DNA of 64,000 nucleotides from Hydractinia symbiolongicarpus (taxonomy: Eukaryota; Cnidaria; Hydrozoa; Anthoathecata; Hydractiniidae). The notes under the pieces are model-generated. The model made no database searches, had not been told where the DNA came from, and was given only the letters and a program-made list of their open reading frames with translations. The position numbers and the translations under genes are program-made. Below are positions 63,501-64,000 of the stretch, piece after piece. The stretch's first letter is position 1. Each line of letters begins with the position of its first letter. The DNA lies in contig NC_079882.1 of NCBI RefSeq assembly GCF_029227915.1, forward strand, positions 10,416,001 through 10,480,000. Direction: 5' to 3'.

Positions 63501-63996
63501 TAAGGCACTCACATATATACACAAAAAAGTTATTTGGTATAGTATGCTACCTTACCCCATCCAAGCACATCAACACAAACTTGACCATCATTATCAGCAT
63601 TTCCGGATGAGTAAAGATCTTCACTGTTCCATATGTGTATATTCTCATTTTCTTGAAAGTATGTTGGTTTACTCTGCATAATGATTTCTGATGAATTTTT
63701 ACTGTAGCCAGTTAGGGTAAAGGCCTTACTGCTAGTGAGAAATTCATTGTTAAATGGCAGCAGTGGTCCCAAAATAGTATTATTTTCTGTTGTGATATAA
63801 GTGGTTATTTCATTAGGGTAACTGTTACATCCAAAATTGCTATATGGTGCAGCTAGTGAGCATCTTATTTGTCCACTTTTATGTACCAGTTTAAATGCAG
63901 TTATTTGATAAAATGTTTGCGTGGAAAATACTCCTGAACTACCACCAAAACAAATAGGCTCACTATTCAATTTCAGCCATGAATCCTCCAGAGAAA
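23776..63996 (-). CDS. Giant multidomain receptor fused to an iGluR-like K+ channel (5' partial)
   Basis: Read as one minus-strand gene of about 45 exons and about 4,150 visible codons, continuing beyond the right edge: the first visible exon (63556-63996) has an acceptor AG at 63997-63998 and no start codon. From N to C: unnamed beta-rich domain, ricin-B-like, C-type lectin, LamG-like, PAN/WSC-like Cys modules, tectonin-like repeats, second C-type lectin, beta-sandwich exon, MAM, two LamG-like, SEA, nine FN3, TSP1, Cys-rich, three TSP1, SEA, three FN3, then the channel. Nearly all domain borders are phase-1 introns, and the reading frame carries through every junction except one LamG junction (44.1 to 42.6 kb), where two donors are possible. 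No internal exon offers a start ATG with a signal peptide; the hydrophobic segment at the channel's entry begins with a GTG-coded Val in the middle of an exon. Predicted topology: very large extracellular part, channel at the C terminus. That it is one transcript is inference; a split into two or more genes remains possible, notably across the long introns at 48-54 and 56-61.5 kb. Exons are given under the module entries. Confidence 0.6.
27624..28792 (-). CDS. Three FN3 domains next to the channel (exons of the giant gene)
   Basis: One domain per exon, all phase 1-1: 28499-28792, 28028-28321, 27624-27932. Each shows the FN3 pattern of an early Pro, a Trp in strand B (IHVSWTKI, VYLSWDDI, VMLTWKAI), a GYRITY-type Tyr in strand C, and the L-rich tyrosine corner (LRPATTYGLRL, LRPFTLYWVEI, LKAYSLYVINI), ending with a G-x-GPS-type loop in the last two. 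They form the stalk between the second SEA domain and the channel. Confidence 0.85.
28873..29419 (-). CDS. Second SEA domain (three exons of the giant gene)
   Basis: Exons 29268-29419, 29103-29161, 28873-29015, phases 1-0-2-1. The sequence has the SEA layout: a beta strand (IESTVTFVVKLLEE), helices (MNLSRRLTDAIHEVSK), strand VVTYQVLVNAFW and then KGSVNANFSLHL. GSV sits where SEA domains that self-cleave have their G-SVVV site, so autoproteolysis is possible though the motif is not the canonical one. Its place just outside the membrane-proximal FN3 stalk matches SEA domains in other adhesion receptors. Confidence 0.7.
29509..32793 (-). CDS. Four TSP1 repeats plus one Cys-rich domain (giant gene)
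   Basis: Exons 32623-32793 (TSP1), 31154-31480 (Cys-rich), 30653-30805, 29976-30152 and 29509-29685 (TSP1), all phase 1-1. TSP1 signatures are WTLWSEWGVCDQSCGNG, WALWGTCSVTCGGG, WGTWGNFSECDKSCGHG and WSNWYEFEECTQPCGLGG, with six-cysteine spacing. The W-x-x-W motifs could be C-mannosylated. The 327-nt Cys-rich exon begins GFYLAQPNVDCDETC and ends RRLCSCLDS. This LCxC-ended module is, as I recall, often found beside TSP1 in marine invertebrate proteins but has no name I know. The intron between the last two TSP1 exons carries a GAAC microsatellite. Confidence 0.88.
29728..29949. repeat. (GAAC)n microsatellite, about 54 units, in an intron
   Basis: A pure four-base repeat from about 29731 to 29948, preceded by degenerate units. 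Because four is not a multiple of three, the repeat reads through as NERT on one strand and SFVR on the other, which produces long artefactual open frames. It lies between exons 29976-30152 and 29509-29685 of the giant gene. Confidence 0.97.
30900..30940. repeat. ATTC microsatellite
   Basis: Short run of ATTC units with an interruption, in the intron between the Cys-rich and second TSP1 exons. Confidence 0.75.
31560..31820. repeat. Degenerate dispersed repeat, copy 1 (partner at 48355-48730)
   Basis: Both stretches run through the same series: 'ACAC(C/T)CAAA(C/T)CGTTATTTTTGT', an AT-rich tract, 'AAAATTTAATT', 'TACAAAGTT', a 'CATTT(A/G)T' plus 'TGTGGA' block, and an 'ACATGC..AACTCTCCAA' or 'ACATGCTCCAA' block. 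Divergence is strong. This copy lies in the intron between the first TSP1 and the Cys-rich exon. Confidence 0.45.
32891..37973 (-). CDS. Array of nine FN3 domains (giant gene)
   Basis: Eight exons, phase 1-1: 37680-37973, 37224-37589, 36494-36799, 35550-36287 (two domains), 35138-35434, 34675-34992, 33913-34233, 32891-33229. Each domain shows FN3 features: a strand-B Trp or equivalent (KVDWEF, INITWIP, VLKWEN, VTVTWQHV, LSIEWTNI), a tyrosine corner (LKPFTNYSVVI, LLPYTEYKFAV, LDNYTNYEIEI, LGLNVNYSVCV) and a GxG near the end (IGFGKAS, VGKGPYS, IGAGPSS, IGEGPKS). Many N-x-S/T sites suggest heavy glycosylation. Fibronectin III arrays usually act as spacers or adhesive stalks; no RGD was noticed. 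Confidence 0.85.
33332..33680. mobile_element. Palindromic MITE-like element in an FN3 intron
   Basis: The left arm starts 'TTCACTTTCGCCGAAAAAG' and the right arm ends 'CGAAAGTGAA'. Further in, 'ATGCCCGGT(G/A)CTGT' and 'TGTACCCAG' recur inverted, and the core arms carry 'AGATATAAAGAAAA' and 'TTAAAGTTTCATG' facing their complements. The whole is about 350 bp, long-armed, non-coding, and lies between exons 33913-34233 and 32891-33229. A related fragment ('GTACTTAAAGTTTCATGC') is at about 54948. Confidence 0.75.
33720..33835 (-). repeat. Repeat with CCGTGGAAAAATCCACGG palindrome and GACGGACGG tract
   Basis: Contains the perfect palindrome CCGTGGAAAAATCCACGG flavour (CCGTGG/CCACGG around AAAAAT), then a GACGGACGG tract next to 'TTTTGCGTGAC'. 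An inverted related copy lies at 36305-36378, and a half palindrome ('CCGTGGAAAAATCCAC') at about 879-895. Confidence 0.65.
36305..36378 (+). repeat. Inverted partner of the 33.7-kb GACGG repeat
   Basis: 'CCGTCCGTCCGTCACGCAA' followed by 'CATGGTAACC' is the reverse complement, with divergence, of the block at about 33765-33800. It sits in the intron between FN3 exons 36494-36799 and 35550-36287. Confidence 0.55.
38293..38470. repeat. 61-bp tandem repeat, three units
   Basis: 'CTATCTATGACAAA' recurs at 38331 and 38392, and as 'CTATGTATGACAAA' at 38453, giving a 61-bp period. Each unit also has 'CTCATACATCCTATGTACG' or a variant. It lies in the intron between the first SEA domain and the first FN3. 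Confidence 0.9.
38790..39441 (-). CDS. First SEA-like domain (three exons of the giant gene)
   Basis: Exons 39284-39441, 39069-39130, 38790-38935, phases 1-0-2-1, which is exactly the phase pattern of the second SEA domain at 28873-29419. The sequence has KYVEIRLLVEP, a helix with TTSEAKFLKRRFIAM, then LNDTFSKLTDHFVGAEIQEFQ and SLFFSYFGLENEAYFSEEAL. The site where GS would be cleaved reads FFSYFG, so this copy probably does not self-cleave. The shared intron pattern supports duplication of one ancestral SEA module within the gene. Confidence 0.6.
39680..41216 (-). CDS. LamG-like (concanavalin-type) domain with Cys-rich lead exon (giant gene)
   Basis: Exon 41163-41216 is only 54 nt and encodes GCICPENNKRFIYPSCGG; the acceptor used is the second of two adjacent AGs, because the first would break the cysteine pattern. 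Exon 39680-40303 then gives a jelly-roll domain: VSFDIQDQHIG, CQNGYTLGMWLLI, WNYFLIKFSSNWQEITLYVNGKE (split around W-x-x-I-x-L-Y-V-N-G) and KLYLRGTSKVCIDEFSV. The LYVNG and IDEF motifs are those of LamG_3/pentaxin-like domains. Confidence 0.75.
41359..44478 (-). CDS. LamG-like domain (three exons of the giant gene), one unresolved junction
   Basis: Exons about 44097 or 44120-44478, 42492-42638, 41359-41557. Content: YPFNSFKDFGLLGLDLTA, HRFSILLHLVAEN, IFKLGAEGSQNKLKFSL, then YVGLIYGDGFMKLYFNNE and FHGSLSCFQMHNKSLS, the run of a concanavalin-like fold. The strong donor at 44095-44096 (exon end 44097, phase 2) does not fit the next acceptor: the joined codon is followed at once by a stop. A weaker donor (GTTGGC, exon end 44120, phase 0) keeps the frame and the fold. 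A missed small exon is also possible. Confidence 0.65.
42086..42181. repeat. 25-bp tandem repeat, four units
   Basis: 'GCAATATATTAACCA' starts at 42091, 42116, 42141 and 42166, a strict 25-bp period with almost no divergence. It lies inside a LamG intron of the giant gene. Confidence 0.95.
43411..43617. mobile_element. Palindromic MITE-like element family B
   Basis: The left arm GGCTATTTATGAGAGACAGA... and the right arm ...CTCATGTAAATAGCC are inverted copies extending about 60 bp each, both including a 'GACGTTTGC' or 'GGCAAACGC' block. It is non-coding and about 207 bp. The end at 770-833 belongs to the same family. Confidence 0.7.
44560..45283 (-). CDS. MAM domain (two exons of the giant gene)
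   Basis: Exons 45033-45283 and 44560-44686, joined in phase 0. Typical MAM features are LSFWIYMFGPDVGTLFVW, a strand with KLIYRFKGSQGNYW followed by RQVWISIEGLGEFFQITF, and the closing GHIAIDHIQGF (consensus G.IAIDDI). MAM domains mediate adhesion in many receptors. Confidence 0.85.
45485..46015 (-). CDS. Beta-sandwich exon, possibly CBM96/DNRLRE-like (giant gene)
   Basis: A single phase 1-1 exon of 177 codons. Visible features are GIFQFQLNITQHSVIKNAFLKF-type alternating strands (a DNRLRE-like 'FD/FQL ... A-x-L-x-F' start), a run of amphipathic strands (HYALKIDLNQNS, SYPVDVTAHIEFV, HIVTFHIQMET), and TQLAVYYET at the end. The family call is tentative. Two cysteines and several N-glycosylation sites fit an extracellular location. 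Confidence 0.5.
46107..46439 (-). CDS. C-type lectin-like domain 2 (giant gene)
   Basis: A phase 1-1 exon of 111 codons. Landmarks are CQVMQADLVSNID (strand and helix after the first Cys), FTYIGLSSVDGNNFVW, FGWYSGEPNGASEMC with an EPN triplet that in Ca2+-dependent lectins favours mannose-type sugars, and VDVDCSSLSQYMCD at the end. The second Ca2+ site motif WND is replaced by VDVD, so sugar binding is possible but unproven. Confidence 0.85.
46976..48281 (-). CDS. Tectonin-like beta-propeller repeats (two exons of the giant gene)
   Basis: Exons 47940-48281 and 46976-47323, both phase 1-1. Repeats have the tectonin flavour: KWWYCIGHSGELYSK, LKAIKFDSNGSIWTLRTDGD, FAVTVTHIFCVKSN, and in the second exon DGIWVWRQFEEWQNI and HAFVDDNHILFIKSDDNSIF. 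There are too few blades for a closed six-bladed ring, so the propeller may be degenerate. The upstream junction (from 53940) crosses a 5.7-kb intron and gives a Tyr codon. Confidence 0.6.
48355..48730. repeat. Degenerate dispersed repeat, copy 2 (partner at 31560-31820)
   Basis: See the partner entry for shared blocks. It lies in the long intron upstream of the tectonin exons. Confidence 0.45.
49885..50115 (+). pseudogene. Endonuclease fragment of a non-LTR retrotransposon
   Basis: With frame breaks, the plus strand reads LIPGDFNMN, then PTHTMGGLM and VHYSDHNAISLLF. These match the GDFN, PTH-x-GG and SDH motifs of the EEP endonuclease domain of LINEs. Stops and a truncation show it is dead. 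It is antisense in an intron of the giant gene, about 6.5 kb from a dead reverse transcriptase, and may or may not come from the same insertion. Confidence 0.6.
50430..50920 (+). repeat. Dispersed repeat family A, copy 3
   Basis: Shares 'AATCAAACTTGGCACACTTA', 'TAGTACGT', 'TTTCTGAAAGCTAAATAAA', 'TTGCCTGGAAATCCG' and 'TTTGGCATGCAGGTGTCTAA' with copy 2 in the same order. The copy stops sooner than the others, after 'TAGATAAATATT'. Confidence 0.75.
52283..52882. mobile_element. 600-bp MITE with perfect 17-bp TIRs and TTAA flanks
   Basis: The left end is GGTTACTGTAAAGGAAA and the right end is its exact reverse complement TTTCCTTTACAGTAACC. Both ends are flanked by TTAA (52279-52282 and 52883-52886), the target duplicated by piggyBac-type transposases. 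The interior is AT-rich and non-coding. It is intact-looking, hence relatively young, and lies in an intron of the giant gene. Confidence 0.85.
53940..54842 (-). CDS. Two Cys-containing exons, PAN/WSC-like module (giant gene)
   Basis: Exons 54711-54842 (44 codons; KGWKLFTGCSDHDKMTGPCYD) and 53940-54194 (85 codons; YDCDWLPGNG, RSDCARTCKHQFELDG, NGATYKKDTKECYCF, YDSCFPP), both phase 1-1. The second has the C-x3-C ... NGATY ... CYC layout of Apple/PAN or WSC domains. I cannot decide between these. Confidence 0.6.
55428..55871 (-). CDS. LamG-like domain near the N-terminal part (giant gene)
   Basis: A phase 1-1 exon of 148 codons with a jelly-roll pattern: KGFQFSISYGEKLKLIAS, YEVWNLFTLTLNVRSKEM, MLYKDTTLVATV, NFLCIGSPYYRYFV and HGLKIWRHSLSKHDIEEVFF. 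The last strand, G-L-K-I-W and a helix starting 'L-S', is the end typical of concanavalin-like LamG_3 domains. Confidence 0.7.
55975..56301 (-). CDS. C-type lectin-like domain 1 (giant gene)
   Basis: A phase 1-1 exon of 109 codons with KFADAASYCQKLGYNLPVF, a helix with TSLIRSV, HNFWLGIRDF (the WIGL-like core), a variable loop lacking EPN or QPD, and GCWSANHNGVIDVRNCDTGGPIGVVCE at the end. Ca2+-binding residues are largely absent, so it may be a protein-binding lectin-like fold. Confidence 0.8.
56520..58640 (+). pseudogene. Degenerate LINE reverse transcriptase (Jockey/CR1-type)
   Basis: The plus strand carries, in several frames, VQDNKAFWKIVKPNFSEK (upstream linker), VSPIYKA, SGFRKGYSSQHVLL, LMDLSKAFDCISHKLLIAKL, NYADDNTFCASAETF with the YADD catalytic motif, and LGIKFENQLTFADHI plus FNYCPLVWGFNSR from the thumb region. 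Stops and frameshifts (for example near 57222, 57380 and 57540) show it is dead. It lies antisense in the intron between the ricin-like and C-type lectin exons of the giant gene, which is about 5.2 kb long. Confidence 0.88.
58641..61531. other. Intronic region between LINE relic and ricin-like exon
   Basis: AT-rich, with the 34-bp tandem duplication near 61 kb and a short ACAATT run near 61408-61428. No coding exon on either strand was recognised. Confidence 0.5.
60967..61034. repeat. 34-bp tandem duplication
   Basis: 'ATATGGTGGGGCATTATAGT' followed by 'ACACTTAATTTAAC' is repeated exactly once more, starting at 61001. It lies in a long intron. Confidence 0.95.
61532..61918 (-). CDS. Ricin-B-like beta-trefoil domain (giant gene)
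   Basis: A phase 1-1 exon of 129 codons. Features are CSCLSI, FYFTTRGYLVHVNTGHCLTW, VLNQFCTESFSV, INGIIKHQNNKCLYPEGG and VDLIDNEASCSEFNFTYD. The recurring 'G-x-I/L-x-H/V ... C-L' pattern is that of trefoil repeats in ricin-type carbohydrate-binding domains. Here it is a binding module only; there is no toxin catalytic chain. Confidence 0.65.
61919..63555. other. Intron between the first two visible exons of the giant gene
   Basis: AT-rich intron with no recognised repeat or gene. The open frame at 63263-63472 is hydrophobic AT-rich sequence without family resemblance. Confidence 0.5.
63556..63996 (-). CDS. Unnamed extracellular domain, first visible exon of the giant gene (5' partial)
   Basis: A phase 1-1 exon of 147 codons, preceded by an acceptor AG at the very edge of the window. 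It contains ICFGGSSGVFSTQ, FKLVHKSGQIRCS, YSNFGCN, ILGPLLPFNNEFL, FTLTGYSKNSSEI, IHIWNSEDLY and DNDGQVCVDVLGW. I recall related sequences ('LxGYxxNSPEL', 'IWYGEDL', 'DNxGxxCxDV') in many cnidarian secreted or receptor proteins, but I know no family name. The donor used is GTAAGG at 63555-63550, which keeps phase 1 into the ricin-like exon. Confidence 0.6.
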
Positions 63997-64000
63997 CTAA

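Overview
This is an AT-rich metazoan nuclear window: short exons, GT-AG introns, and modular extracellular proteins joined by phase-1 introns. The gene content (an ApeC-domain membrane protein, an expanded GABA-B-like receptor, an invertebrate glutamate-receptor-like K+ channel with TSP1/FN3/lectin modules) and the many small palindromic repeats fit a cnidarian, probably a hydrozoan. The species is not determined. No prokaryotic genes, CRISPR arrays or convincing tRNA/rRNA genes were seen.

Layout. 1-3.0 kb is repeat-bearing intergenic DNA. 3.0-5.7 kb (+) is a five-exon ApeC (apextrin C-terminal) protein with one membrane anchor. 6.9-10.6 kb (-) is WASHC3/CCDC53, a WASH-complex subunit, in nine exons. 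12.8-15.9 kb (+) is a CCDC34-like coiled-coil protein, divergently oriented to WASHC3. 18.2-21.2 kb (+) is a family C GPCR of GABA-B type. 21.2-23.8 kb is repeat-rich. From 23.8 kb to beyond the right edge the minus strand carries what I read as one very large gene, 5'-truncated by the window, with about 45 exons and roughly 4,150 codons visible.

The large gene, from N to C terminus as far as visible: an unnamed beta-rich domain, ricin-B-like trefoil, C-type lectin, LamG-like, two Cys-rich exons (PAN/WSC-like), tectonin-like propeller repeats, a second C-type lectin, a beta-sandwich exon, MAM, two LamG-like domains, SEA, nine FN3, TSP1, a Cys-rich domain, three TSP1, a second SEA and three FN3. 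It ends in an ionotropic-glutamate-receptor-like channel whose pore carries the K+ filter TTVGYGD. Every junction keeps frame except one LamG junction that I could not settle. The introns hold a dead LINE, an endonuclease fragment, several palindromic MITE-like elements, a long GAAC microsatellite and tandem repeats.

The genes do not form an operon or obvious pathway. The standout is the channel with an enormous lectin/adhesion ectodomain and two SEA modules, which suggests a matrix- or glycan-sensing, possibly self-cleaving, K+-selective receptor channel. The extent of this gene as a single transcript is my inference from splice phases and needs transcript support.
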